Below, in pieces: positions 1 through 8,081 of a stretch of DNA of 52,675 nucleotides. How positions within the stretch are numbered: position 1 is the stretch's first letter; every line of letters begins with the position of its first letter. A program made the translations under genes and the position numbers. The DNA comes from Acidobacteriota bacterium. Lineage in GTDB: Bacteria > Acidobacteriota > Holophagae > Holophagales > Holophagaceae. The stretch covers positions 1 to 52,675 of the forward strand of contig JAKAMQ010000002.1 in NCBI GenBank assembly GCA_021812805.1. Direction: 5' to 3'. Under the pieces are notes generated by a model. It was not told the origin of the DNA. It saw only the letters and a program-made list of their open reading frames with translations, and made no database searches.

Positions 1-33
1 GACGAAATCCTGAAGCTGTTCGAGGGGGTCTGA
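1..33 (+). CDS. C-terminal end of an unidentified protein (partial)
   Basis: The window opens with an open frame of ten codons (ending in residues LKLFEGV) followed by TGA at 31-33. Too little remains to identify the product. Support that this is a true gene end comes from context: a hairpin repeat starts 3 nt after the stop. The same repeat starts 3 nt after the stop of the MscS gene and 8 nt after the stop of bioF, in the same orientation relative to the gene. Confidence 0.5.
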   Translation, partial: DEILKLFEGV

Positions 34-36
34 CCT

Positions 37-132
37 GAACGAGGGGGGACCGCCTGCTCCCCTTCGGCTCGCGATGTCCCCCCTCGTGCACCCCCACGTA
101 GTGTCCCGGCGAAGCCGGGACACTACGTCTGA
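37..132 (+). repeat. Stop-codon-proximal hairpin repeat, copy A (two hairpins)
   Basis: The first hairpin pairs 39-50 with 76-87 (12-bp perfect inverted repeat, acgaggggggac). The second pairs 96-110 with 114-128 (15-bp perfect repeat around a GAA loop). The copy ends in tctga. The first 61 nt match copy B (29167-29227) with two mismatches. Both hairpins are shared with copy C (48370-48462, minus strand). There is no T-tract after either hairpin, so it is not a classical intrinsic terminator. It sits between convergent genes. Confidence 0.85.
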
Positions 133-191
133 TGCCCATTTTGCTTTCCGTCGTAGAGGAACGCGAATGGGCCTGAGGCGCCAGGGACTGG

Positions 192-1328
192 TCACATCCC
201 GCGTTTCAGCCGCACCTCGCGGCCCCGCCAGTGGTTCACGCCGCGCAGGCGGTCCGCGAAGGCCCAGGCGGCGCCCCAGGCCAGGGGCAGCGCGGTGAGG
301 GGCCAGAGGGCCCAGATCAGGTCCATGGGGCGGCCGGTGATGCGCTGCTGCACATCGCCCGCCAGGGCGGGCACCAGCAGCCAGAGCAGCAGGGCGAGGC
401 CGCCGTGGCCGGCGAAGGGCAGCCAGAGCGGAGCGAGCACCACCCCCATGGCGAGGGGCAGAGCCACCGGCAGGGTCCACCAGAACGGTAGGGCCGCCGT
501 GTTCTTCCGCATGGCGCGGACCACATCCCACAGGCCGTGGTACATGCGGAGGTGCAGTTCCGGGCCGCCCAGGGCGACACGGTTCACGAAGCCGGCCCGC
601 TTCACGCGGCGGGCCAGCATCATGTCGTCCACCGCTTCCAGCGGGGCGCCGGCATGGCCGCCCACGGCCTCGTAGGCCACGCGCCGCACCAGGGTGAAGC
701 CACCGACGCCGCAGAAGGCCGGATGGTGGGGATCCGGCACCCGGTGGGGCGGCACCAGGGTGAGGAAGGCCGAGGCTGCCAGGGGCAGGGCCAGCCGCTC
801 GCCGGGGCTCTCCACATCCACCGCGGGGATCAGGGCCAGGATGTCCGTCGGCTGGGCCAGGGCGAAGGCCATCGCCCGGCGGAGCAGGGAGGGCGAGGCC
901 TGCACGTCGCCATCCGCGAAGAGCAGCCAGTCGGCCCCCCGCGCCTCGGGCTGTTCTGAAGCCACGTGCAGGGCGTGGTTCTTGCCCAGCCAGCCGGGAG
1001 GGAGATGGTCGTTGCGGAGCACCCGCAGGCGATCCAGCCGGGCGGCCTCCCGCGCCCGCAGGATCTCTGTGCTGCCATCGGTGGAGCCATCATCCACGGC
1101 CACCATCCGAAGATCCGGGTAGTCCTGGCCCAGCCAGGAATCGAGGGCCGCCGGCAGTTCGCGGACTTCGTTCCGGATCGGGATGCAGAGGCACACGGAA
1201 GGGGGTTCCGCCGGCAGCGGAGGATCCTCCGCCAGGGTCGGCAGCTTTGACCAATGCCGGCGCAGCAGGGTCAAGCCGCCCCCCACCGCACCGGCGGCGC
1301 CCCAGGAGAGGGCATCGGTCCAGACCAT
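192..1328 (-). CDS. Glycosyltransferase family 2, HpnB/CrtQ-like membrane protein
   Basis: A 378-residue GT-A fold glycosyltransferase that probably transfers a sugar to a lipid or carotenoid/hopanoid-type acceptor at the membrane. Visible motifs are DDGS at residues 79-82, LGKNHAL at 114-120, DGD at 139-141 (metal/nucleotide-sugar binding) and a later VDD motif followed by RRVKRAG. The C-terminal third has about three hydrophobic segments. The N-terminus is a weak anchor. This architecture fits hopene-associated HpnB and CrtQ-type enzymes, but no hopanoid or carotenoid gene is nearby, so the acceptor is unknown. It is divergent from the antiporter, with 55 bp between the two starts. Confidence 0.8.
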   Translation of the reverse strand: MVWTDALSWGAAGAVGGGLTLLRRHWSKLPTLAEDPPLPAEPPSVCLCIPIRNEVRELPAALDSWLGQDYPDLRMVAVDDGSTDGSTEILRAREAARLDRLRVLRNDHLPPGWLGKNHALHVASEQPEARGADWLLFADGDVQASPSLLRRAMAFALAQPTDILALIPAVDVESPGERLALPLAASAFLTLVPPHRVPDPHHPAFCGVGGFTLVRRVAYEAVGGHAGAPLEAVDDMMLARRVKRAGFVNRVALGGPELHLRMYHGLWDVVRAMRKNTAALPFWWTLPVALPLAMGVVLAPLWLPFAGHGGLALLLWLLVPALAGDVQQRITGRPMDLIWALWPLTALPLAWGAAWAFADRLRGVNHWRGREVRLKRGM

Positions 1329-1331
1329 GCT

Positions 1332-1350
1332 CCAGGCTAGCGGAGCCTGG
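1332..1350. promoter_or_regulatory. Inverted repeat between divergent genes (possible operator)
   Basis: A 7-bp inverted repeat (ccaggct / agcctgg with a 5-nt spacer) lies in the 55-bp gap between the glycosyltransferase and antiporter starts. It may be a shared operator or a leader hairpin. No clear -35/-10 pair accompanies it. Confidence 0.3.
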
Positions 1351-1383
1351 CCGCCCAGGGCGGTGGGTTATCCTGGACAACCC

Positions 1384-2628
1384 ATGCCGCTTGCCCTGCT
1401 CGTTTCCGATCCCTTCGCGGGCACCCTCCTGCTCCTGGCGATGGCCTGGCTGGCGGCGAAGGTGGGAGGCGAGGTCGCGCTCCGGCTGAAGCTGCCCACC
1501 GTGGCCGGTGAGCTTTGCGCAGGTCTCGCCCTGGCCGGCCTGCATCAGGCCCTCCCCCGGTTCCCGGACCTGGCCGCCTCCGAACCCGTGGGCGTGCTCG
1601 CGAACCTGGGTGTCATCGTCCTCATGTTCGCGGTGGGGCTGGAATCCACCGTTCCCCAGATGATGCGGGTGGGGTGGCCGTCCCTGCGCGTGGCCACGGT
1701 GGGGGTGCTCCTGCCCATGCTCGCGGGCCTGCTGGGCGCCCACTGGCTCCTTCCCTCGGGTGTGCCCTGGGTGGTGGATCTCTTCATCGGCGCCTGCCTC
1801 TGCGCCACCTCCATCGGCATCAGCGCCCAGGTGCTGCGCGAGAAACGCGCCGCGGCCTCTCCCGAGGGGCGGGTCATCGTGGGCGCGGCGGTCCTTGACG
1901 ATGTGCTGGGCCTGCTGGTGCTGGTGACGGTGAGTGGACTGGCCGCCGCATCCGCCACCGCCGGAGGGATGCCCTGGGCTGGCTTCGCCCGGACCCTGGG
2001 TCTGGCGCTGGCCTTCCTGGCGCTCGCCCTCACCTTGGGGCGCCGCACGACGCCCCACCTGTTCCATCTCGCCAGCCGCTTCCGCAGTGAACAGCTGCTC
2101 CTGCCCCTGGGGCTCGCCTTTGCCCTCCTCCTGGCCTGGCTGGGGAACCTCGCCGGGCTGGCGCCCATCGTCGGTGCCTACGCTGCGGGCCTCATCCTCG
2201 AACCCACGCACATCCAGGTTCTGGAGGAACGCGAGTCCCACACCCTCGAGGCCCTGGTGCATCCCCTGGTCACCAGTCTGGCCCCGATCTTCTTCGTGGT
2301 CATGGGCGCCCGGGTGGATCCTCTGGCCCTGTTCGCCCCCCGGACCCTGCTCTTCGCAGGTGTGCTCGCAGGCCTTGGTGTGGCCGCCAAGTGGACGGCC
2401 GGCTACGCCGCGGGGCGGGGTTTCCGGGCCGCTGTCGTCGGCTGGGGCATGGTTCCCCGCGGCGAGGTGGGGTTCGTCTTCATCGCCACGGGCGCCCAGA
2501 TCCGCGTCGAGGGGCAGCCGCTGCTCAGTTCCGGGATCCAGGCCGGCCTCATCGGCGCCCTGCTCCTCACCACCCTGGCCGGCCCCCTGGGACTGGGATG
2601 GGTGCTGGGGCGGAAGTGGAACAGATGA
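1384..2628 (+). CDS. Cation:proton antiporter (CPA2 / KefB-type membrane domain)
   Basis: A 414-residue integral membrane protein with about 12 hydrophobic segments across its length and no cytoplasmic NAD-binding (TrkA-N) tail. The pattern LPTVAGELCAGLALAG near the N-terminus, VGLE around residue 85, LDDVLGLLVL mid-protein and PRGEVGFV near the C-terminus are typical of the Na+/H+ or K+/H+ exchanger family (Pfam Na_H_Exchanger). Its likely role is ion and pH homeostasis. The ATG at 1384 is preferred because earlier in-frame codons run through the divergent promoter region and give a non-hydrophobic, Pro/Arg-rich leader. Na+ versus K+ specificity cannot be read from the sequence. Confidence 0.85.
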   Translation: MPLALLVSDPFAGTLLLLAMAWLAAKVGGEVALRLKLPTVAGELCAGLALAGLHQALPRFPDLAASEPVGVLANLGVIVLMFAVGLESTVPQMMRVGWPSLRVATVGVLLPMLAGLLGAHWLLPSGVPWVVDLFIGACLCATSIGISAQVLREKRAAASPEGRVIVGAAVLDDVLGLLVLVTVSGLAAASATAGGMPWAGFARTLGLALAFLALALTLGRRTTPHLFHLASRFRSEQLLLPLGLAFALLLAWLGNLAGLAPIVGAYAAGLILEPTHIQVLEERESHTLEALVHPLVTSLAPIFFVVMGARVDPLALFAPRTLLFAGVLAGLGVAAKWTAGYAAGRGFRAAVVGWGMVPRGEVGFVFIATGAQIRVEGQPLLSSGIQAGLIGALLLTTLAGPLGLGWVLGRKWNR

Positions 2629-2656
2629 TGGGAAGGCCCCGGGATCGCACAAACAA

Positions 2657-2680
2657 AAGGACCCGGCACTCCGGGTCCTT
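2657..2680 (-). terminator. Second (outer) rho-independent terminator of rpsT
   Basis: Read on the minus strand, a GGACCCGG / CCGGGTCC stem is followed by TTTTGTTTG. It is nearly identical to the inner terminator at 2764-2787. Between the two lies another perfect hairpin (gtatcccc-tgc-ggggatac, 2726-2744). Confidence 0.75.
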
Positions 2681-2763
2681 CGTGAAGAATGGGTCAGCCG
2701 TTACGCCAGATGGTTCACCCTCTTGGTATCCCCTGCGGGGATACGCAAGACCGCGCAAACAAT

Positions 2764-2787
2764 AAGGACCCGGCACTCCGGGTCCTC
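2764..2787 (-). terminator. Rho-independent terminator of rpsT
   Basis: On the minus strand, a strong GGACCCGG-agtg-CCGGGTCC stem-loop is followed by a T-rich run (TTATTGTTT), 20 nt downstream of the rpsT stop. Confidence 0.85.
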
Positions 2788-2807
2788 GATGATGCCTTGA
2801 ACATTCG

Positions 2808-3071
2808 TTACGCCAGATGGTTCACTTTGGCGGCCAGGCGGGACTTGGTGCGGTCGGCGGCGTTCTTGTGCATGACGCCCTTCCGGCAGGCCTTGTCCAC
2901 GAGACCCTGGGTCTCGGGCAGGAGCTTCGCGGCCTCGGCCTTGTTCCCTTCGGCGATCACGGTCAGGAACTTCTTGACGGCGGTCTTCAGGGACGAGCGG
3001 TTGCTGCGGTTGCGGAGGCGGGCCTCGGCATCGCGGCGGGCTTTTTTGGCGGCGGACTTGTGATTGGCCAT
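2808..3071 (-). CDS. rpsT: 30S ribosomal protein S20
   Basis: An 87-residue, very basic protein with the family signature: it starts MANHKSAAKKARRDAEARLRN, has a LKTAVKKFL helix, and ends with KGVMHKNAADRTKSRLA. S20 binds 16S rRNA early in 30S assembly. Length and motifs match the family. The gene is monocistronic, divergent from the transketolase gene, and followed by two terminators, one inside a partial duplication of its own tail. Confidence 0.97.
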   Translation of the reverse strand: MANHKSAAKKARRDAEARLRNRSNRSSLKTAVKKFLTVIAEGNKAEAAKLLPETQGLVDKACRKGVMHKNAADRTKSRLAAKVNHLA

Positions 3072-3248
3072 GAGGGCGTCTCCTGCTTCCCCAGACGGCA
3101 GGGCAAGCGCGAAGGATCATCCTATCGCGAAAGGGCCGTGGGTCAAGGGGAAAAGGCGGGGTCCGGGGGACATTCGGCCCCTTCCCGCCGGGGCCGCCCT
3201 GGGGGATCCTAGTCGGAGGCGCTGGGCCTCCGGGGAAGGATGGGGGCG

Positions 3249-4079
3249 ATGCCGCAACAACGATTGGAGACCGTGCTGGAGCTTGCGGCCAAGGCGAAAG
3301 CTCTGCGCCGGGATGTCCTGCTGCAGGTGTACTCGGCCCAGAGCGGTCATCCCGGCGGCAGCCTGAGCTGGCTGGATCTGGGGGTGGCGCTCTACTACCA
3401 CGAGATGACGGTGTTCCCGGAGGATCCCACGGATCCCGAGCGGGACCGGTTCGTGCTCTCCAAGGGCCACGCCTGCCCGGCCCAGTACGCCCTCCTCGCC
3501 GACCAGGGCTTCTTCCCGAAGGCCTGGCTGACCACCTTCCGCCAGTACCCGACCCGCCTCCAGGGCCATGCCGAGAACCACTACACGCCGGGCGTGGAGG
3601 TCACCACCGGCAGCCTGGGCCAGGGCCTGCCCCAGGCCGTGGGCATCGCGCTGGGCCTGAAGGTGCAGAAGAAGCCCCAGCGCGTGTACTGCGTGGTGGG
3701 CGATGGCGAAAGCCAGGAAGGCGTCATCTGGGAAGCGGCCATGGCGGCGCCCCATCACAAGCTGGACAATCTCTGCGTCATCCATGACCTGAACGGCCTG
3801 CAGATTGATGGCGAGGTGAAGAAGGTCATGAACATCCATCCCGTGGCGGACAAGTGGCGGGCCTTCGGCTGGGCCGTGAAGGAGATTGACGGCCACGACT
3901 TCGCGCAGATCCTCGAAGCCTTCGCCTGGGCCCGCACCGTGAAAGGCCAGCCCGCGATGATCTGCGCCCGCACGGTCAAGGGCAAGGGCGTGAGCTTCAT
4001 GGAGAACCAGGCCGGCTGGCACGGCGTGGCCCCCAAGACCGAGGAGTACGAAAAGGCCCTGGCCGAGTTGGCGGACTGA
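3249..4079 (+). CDS. Transketolase, N-terminal (TPP-binding) subunit
   Basis: A 276-residue protein matching only the N-terminal half of transketolase. It has GHPGGSLS near residue 33, the SKGHA motif, and the TPP motif GDGESQEG ending in a DLNGLQIDG segment. In split transketolases this half must pair with a C-terminal subunit to move two-carbon ketol units in the pentose phosphate pathway. The C-terminal half is not next to it: argS follows directly, its ATG overlapping the stop codon (TGATG). The ATG at 3249 is chosen over 3240 because the AAGGA at 3236-3240 then has workable spacing. Confidence 0.88.
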   Translation: MPQQRLETVLELAAKAKALRRDVLLQVYSAQSGHPGGSLSWLDLGVALYYHEMTVFPEDPTDPERDRFVLSKGHACPAQYALLADQGFFPKAWLTTFRQYPTRLQGHAENHYTPGVEVTTGSLGQGLPQAVGIALGLKVQKKPQRVYCVVGDGESQEGVIWEAAMAAPHHKLDNLCVIHDLNGLQIDGEVKKVMNIHPVADKWRAFGWAVKEIDGHDFAQILEAFAWARTVKGQPAMICARTVKGKGVSFMENQAGWHGVAPKTEEYEKALAELAD

Positions 4080-5890
4080 TGACCCACCGGATGGACGACT
4101 TCCGAGATGCTTTCCGGCAGCAGCTGGAGGGAGAGCTTCCAGGCCTGGAGATCGTCCTGGAGCGCCCCAAAGCGGGTGAGATGGGGGATCTCGCCTTCCC
4201 CTGCTTCCGGGCGGCCAAGCACCGGGGCATGAACCCGGTGCAGCTCTCGAAGGACCTGGCGGGGAAGGTGGCCGTGCCGGGCGCGGACCTGGTGGCCGCG
4301 GGCCCCTACCTGAACCTCAAGCTGTGGCCCGAGTCCCGGGCCCAGGCGGTGCTCTCCGCCATCCTCGAGGCCAAGGACCGCCCCTTCGGCGCGCGCCCTG
4401 CCAACGGCAGGAAGGTGATCGTCGAGTACAGCTCACCGAACATCGCCAAGCTCTTCACCATCGGCCACCTCCGCTCCACGATGATCGGCCACGCCCTGGC
4501 CCAGGTACACCAGTTCCTGGGTTACGAGGTGCATCGGCTCAATCACCTGGGGGACTGGGGCACGCAGTTCGGCACGCTGCTCGCGGCCTACACCCGCTGG
4601 GCCCAATCGGAGAATCCAGACCTCACGCGCGACTTCGACTGGGCCGAACCCGCCCCGGAGAAGCGCCGCACGCCCCTGTTCCGCCTCTTCCAGCTCTACG
4701 TGCGCTTCCACGCCGAGGAGGAGCAGGATCCCGCCATGCGCGAGGAGGCGCGCGCCTGGTTCAAGCGGCTGGAGGACAACGATCCGAAGGCGCGGGCGCT
4801 CTGGAAGCGCTTCCGCGACCTCTCCCTGACCGAGTTCCAGCGCATCTACGACCGCCTCGGCGTCAGCTTCGACACGCTGGCGCAGGGCGAGGCCTTCTAC
4901 GAAGACCGCCTGGCGCCCACCCTGAAGCGCCTGGAGGACGCAGGCCTGCTCACGGAAGGCGACCGCGGCGCGCGCATCGTCAACCTGGAAGACGTGGGTA
5001 TCGCCACGCCCTGCCTCGTGCAGAAGGCCGACGGCACGAGCATCTACGCCACCCGCGACCTGGCCGCGGCCCTCTACCGGGAAGAGGCGTATCCAGGTTT
5101 CGAGAAGTGTCTCTACGTGGTGGGCACGGACCAGGTGCTGCACTTCCAGCAGATCTTCGCCGTGCTGGACAAGCTGGACCCCTGGTTCAAGGGCCGCATG
5201 GTCCACACGCCCTTCGGCATGGTGAAGCTGCCCGAGGGCAAGATGAGTACCCGCAAGGGCAACGTCATCTTCCTGGAGGACGTGCTGGACGAGGCCCGCG
5301 AGCGCGTATCCGCCATCATCGCGGAGAAGAACCCCGAACTCGCCGGCAAAGAGGCCGTCGCCGAGATGCTCGGCATGGGCGCCGTGGTGTTCTTCGACGC
5401 CATGAACGACCGCGTGAAGCCCATCACCTTCACCTGGGACCGGGTCATCGCCCTGGATGGCGACACCGGCCCCTACGTGCAGTACGCCCACGCCCGCATC
5501 CTGAGCGTGCTGCGGAAGGCCGGCGGCGACTGGGCCGCCAAGGCCCAGGCCGGCTCGCCGGACGGTCCCTTCCTGCCCTTCGCCGGGGCGACGGTCCCCG
5601 TGGATCTGGCAGGGCTCGCCGCTCCCGAGGCCCAGGCCCTCCTGTTTGAGCTTGCCGGCCTGCCCGGCGCCGTGGCTGCGGTGGCGGATGGCTGCATGGC
5701 CACCCCGCTGGCTCGCCAGCTTGTGAGCGTGGCGCGGTCCTTCAGCGGTTTCTACACCAACTGTCCCATCCTGGCCCCGGAGAACACGCCCGAGGTGCGC
5801 GAGGCCCGCCTCGCCCTCTGCGTCGCCACCGCCCGCGTCCTCCGCCAGGGCCTCTTCCTCATGGGCATCCAGGCCCCGGAGGAGATGTGA
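4079..5890 (+). CDS. argS: Arginyl-tRNA synthetase
   Basis: A 603-residue class I aminoacyl-tRNA synthetase that charges tRNA-Arg. An N-terminal additional domain runs to about residue 110. The HIGH-equivalent is in SSPNIAKLFTIGHLRSTMIG (residues ~119-138), the KMSKS-equivalent is KMSTRKGN, and a C-terminal DALR anticodon-binding domain carries the typical VQYAHARI motif. It overlaps the transketolase stop by one base, so translation is probably coupled. A second Met (MDDF) four codons in is also possible. The stop lies 20 bp before the terminal repeat of the GxxExxY cassette. Confidence 0.96.
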   Translation: MTHRMDDFRDAFRQQLEGELPGLEIVLERPKAGEMGDLAFPCFRAAKHRGMNPVQLSKDLAGKVAVPGADLVAAGPYLNLKLWPESRAQAVLSAILEAKDRPFGARPANGRKVIVEYSSPNIAKLFTIGHLRSTMIGHALAQVHQFLGYEVHRLNHLGDWGTQFGTLLAAYTRWAQSENPDLTRDFDWAEPAPEKRRTPLFRLFQLYVRFHAEEEQDPAMREEARAWFKRLEDNDPKARALWKRFRDLSLTEFQRIYDRLGVSFDTLAQGEAFYEDRLAPTLKRLEDAGLLTEGDRGARIVNLEDVGIATPCLVQKADGTSIYATRDLAAALYREEAYPGFEKCLYVVGTDQVLHFQQIFAVLDKLDPWFKGRMVHTPFGMVKLPEGKMSTRKGNVIFLEDVLDEARERVSAIIAEKNPELAGKEAVAEMLGMGAVVFFDAMNDRVKPITFTWDRVIALDGDTGPYVQYAHARILSVLRKAGGDWAAKAQAGSPDGPFLPFAGATVPVDLAGLAAPEAQALLFELAGLPGAVAAVADGCMATPLARQLVSVARSFSGFYTNCPILAPENTPEVREARLALCVATARVLRQGLFLMGIQAPEEM

Positions 5891-6366
5891 GCGTCCTTCC
5901 CGAAAAAACGCACCGCCAAGACGCCAAGACGCCAAGAAAGGATTTGGATCCGGCCGAGGAGCGCCTGGCGAGTTCCATCGTGGATGCGGCCATCAAGGTG
6001 CATGCGGCGTTAGGTCCGGGCCTGCTGGAGAGTGTGTATGAAACATGCATGGCCCATGAGCTGGAGCAGCGTGGGCATCACGTAAAGAGACAGGTGGTGC
6101 TACCCATTCATTACGGCACGCTCAAACTGGATGCTGGTCTTCGTTTGGATTTGGTGGTGGATGACTTGGCTGTTCTTGAGCTGAAGTCCGTGGAACGCCT
6201 GCTTCCGGTGCATCACGCACAATTGCTGACGTATCTGAAACTGTCGGGGCTACGGTTGGGTTTCCTGCTGAACTTCAATGTCCCCCTCATGAGAGAGGGG
6301 GTTGTACGGAAGATTCTCCAGAAAGGTGCCCCTGGCCTCCCGGGACCTCTTGCAGGCTTGGTTTGA
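5887..6366 (+). CDS. GxxExxY protein carried between terminal inverted repeats
   Basis: The core IVDAAIKVHAALGPGLLESVYE contains the diagnostic GxxExxY (GLLESVY), with RLDLVVDD and LELKSVE downstream, a pattern like the PD-(D/E)XK nuclease fold. The GxxExxY family has no established function. As drawn, a GTG start overlaps the argS stop by 4 bp and the first ~18 codons translate the left terminal repeat (residues THRQDAKTPRK). A TTG at 5944, just after the repeat, may be the true start; it follows AAGAAAGG but with short spacing. Base composition is visibly lower in GC than in argS and pyrG, suggesting acquisition. The gene fills the space between two 29-nt inverted arms. Confidence 0.85.
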   Translation: MSVLPEKTHRQDAKTPRKDLDPAEERLASSIVDAAIKVHAALGPGLLESVYETCMAHELEQRGHHVKRQVVLPIHYGTLKLDAGLRLDLVVDDLAVLELKSVERLLPVHHAQLLTYLKLSGLRLGFLLNFNVPLMREGVVRKILQKGAPGLPGPLAGLV

Positions 6367-6396
6367 TTTTCTTCGCGTCTTGGCGTCTTGGCGGTG
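5911..6396 (+). mobile_element. GxxExxY cassette with 29-nt terminal inverted repeats (element copy 1)
   Basis: The left arm 5911-5939 (caccgccaagacgccaagac...) and the reverse complement of the right arm 6368-6396 match at 28 of 29 positions. The gene between them nearly fills the element. No target-site duplication or transposase is visible. The outer edges (AAAACG before the left arm, GTGATCAGTTG at the right) resemble those of copy 2 at 12137-12224. It separates argS from pyrG. Confidence 0.75.
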
Positions 6397-6420
6397 ATCA
6401 GTTGTTGTTAGGAGTGGACG

Positions 6421-8016
6421 ATGACTAAGTACGTGTTCGTCACCGGCGGTGTGCTGAGCTCCCTGGGCAAGGGCATTGCGGCGGCCAGCCTGGGCGCGCT
6501 GCTGGAGGCGCGCGGGCTGAAGGTCACGCTCATGAAGATGGATCCCTACCTCAATGTGGATCCGGGCACGATGTCGCCCTTCCAGCACGGCGAGGTGTTC
6601 GTCACCGACGACGGCGCGGAGACGGACCTGGACCTGGGCCACTACGAGCGCTTCACCTCCGTGCCCACCACGCACAACCACACCATCACCACGGGAAAGA
6701 TCTACAACACGGTGATCCAGAAGGAGCGCCGTGGCGACTACCTGGGCAAGACGGTGCAGGTGATCCCCCACATCACCGACGAGATCAAGGGCGTGATCCG
6801 CAAGGTCGCCAAGGACATGGATGTGGTCATCGTCGAGATCGGCGGCACGGTGGGCGACATCGAGAGCCAGCCGTTCCTGGAGGCCATCCGCCAGTTCAAG
6901 CTGGAGGTGGGGCTCGGCAACGCCCTCAACATGCACCTCACGTATGTGCCCTACATCAAGGTGGCCGGGGAGCTGAAGTCCAAACCCACCCAGCACAGCG
7001 TCAAGGAGCTGCGGGCGCTGGGCATCCAGCCGGACGTGCTGCTCTGTCGTGCCGACGTGAACATCCCGCGCGAGTTGAAGGACAAGATCGCCCTCTTCTG
7101 CTCGGTCACGCCGGACGCGGTGTTCAGCGGCCGGGATGCCCACTCCATCTACGAGGTGCCCCTGAACCTCCACGACGAGGGGCTGGATGCCAAGGTGGCG
7201 GCCCTGCTTGGGCTGGGTGACCGCGCGCCGGATCTCAGCGCCTGGGAGAACCTCCTGCACCGCATCCGCAATCCCAAGGGCAGCGTCCGGATCGCGGTGG
7301 TGGGCAAGTACGTGGAGTTCAAGGAGAGCTACAAGAGCCTCATCGAGGCCCTGCACCACGCCGGCTACGGCCTGGAGACGCAGGTGGATCTCAAATGGAT
7401 CGAAGCGGAGGATCTGGAGAACCAGGATCCGGCGCCTTTCCTCCAGGATTGTGATGGGATCCTGGTGCCCGGTGGCTTCGGCGTGCGGGGCACCCGCGGC
7501 ATGATCAAGTCCATCCAGTACGCCCGGGAGCACCGGATCCCCTTCTTCGGCATCTGCCTGGGGATGCAGATGGCCTCCGTCGAGTTCGCCCGGAACGTGG
7601 CAGGTCTCGAAGGCGCCGATTCCACCGAGTTCGACGAGGCGCCGCGGCACAAGGTCATCTTCAAGCTCCGCGAGCTGGTGGATGTGGAGGAACTGGGCGG
7701 CACTATGCGGCTCGGCGCCTACCCCTGCCGCCTGACTCCGGGCAGCCAGGCCGAACGGGCCTACGGCACCGGTGAGATCCGCGAGCGGCACCGCCACCGG
7801 TACGAGTTCAACCACGAGTACCGGAAGCCCCTGGAGGACCGCGGCCTGCGCTTCACGGGCATGAGCCCGGACGGCGTGTTCGTGGAGATCGTGGAGCTGG
7901 AGGACCATCCGTACTTCCTGGCCTGTCAGTTCCACCCCGAATTCAAGAGCCGGCCCCTCAATCCCCACCCGCTGTTCACGGCCTTCGTGAAGGCCAGCGT
8001 GGGGGGGCGCGCCTGA
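6421..8016 (+). CDS. pyrG: CTP synthase (glutamine-hydrolysing)
   Basis: A 531-residue enzyme making CTP from UTP, ATP and glutamine. The N-terminal synthetase domain begins [17 protein letters not shown] (P-loop) and contains [24 protein letters not shown]. The C-terminal class I glutamine amidotransferase domain has PGGFGVRG and the nucleophile in GICLGMQ (Cys379), with the late FHPEF motif. Length is normal for the family. The gap to argS holds the GxxExxY cassette, so the original transketolase-argS-pyrG order may have been interrupted. A strong convergent terminator follows. Confidence 0.97.
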   Translation: MTKYVFVTGGVLSSLGKGIAAASLGALLEARGLKVTLMKMDPYLNVDPGTMSPFQHGEVFVTDDGAETDLDLGHYERFTSVPTTHNHTITTGKIYNTVIQKERRGDYLGKTVQVIPHITDEIKGVIRKVAKDMDVVIVEIGGTVGDIESQPFLEAIRQFKLEVGLGNALNMHLTYVPYIKVAGELKSKPTQHSVKELRALGIQPDVLLCRADVNIPRELKDKIALFCSVTPDAVFSGRDAHSIYEVPLNLHDEGLDAKVAALLGLGDRAPDLSAWENLLHRIRNPKGSVRIAVVGKYVEFKESYKSLIEALHHAGYGLETQVDLKWIEAEDLENQDPAPFLQDCDGILVPGGFGVRGTRGMIKSIQYAREHRIPFFGICLGMQMASVEFARNVAGLEGADSTEFDEAPRHKVIFKLRELVDVEELGGTMRLGAYPCRLTPGSQAERAYGTGEIRERHRHRYEFNHEYRKPLEDRGLRFTGMSPDGVFVEIVELEDHPYFLACQFHPEFKSRPLNPHPLFTAFVKASVGGRA

Positions 8017-8035
8017 ACCTTTCCCGCTGAAGCAA

Positions 8036-8063
8036 AAGGGGCGGGCCAGGCGGCCCGCCCCTT
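8036..8063. terminator. Bidirectional terminator between pyrG and gltA
   Basis: A 12-bp perfect stem (aaggggcgggcc / ggcccgcccctt) around a 4-nt loop lies between convergent genes. The AA/TT flanks give short U-runs on both strands. Confidence 0.8.
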
Positions 8064-8081
8064 CGTTGCGCGTGAACGGCC

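Larger units (their letters stand above)
2646..2826 (-). repeat. 107-bp tandem duplication of the rpsT 3' end and terminator
   Basis: Two stretches match at a 107-bp offset. The hairpin at 2657-2680 matches that at 2764-2787. The 20-nt segment 2699-2718 equals 2806-2825, which encodes the last residues and stop of S20. The 18 nt between the two matched parts have the same length in each copy but differ in sequence. The outer copy therefore looks like a relic of rpsT's tail plus terminator, and it supplies a second terminator. Confidence 0.8.

Noticed and set aside
37-132. Ordinary rho-independent terminator
   Set aside because: Strong hairpins but no U-run on either strand, and the whole unit including inner sequence is repeated at two other places.
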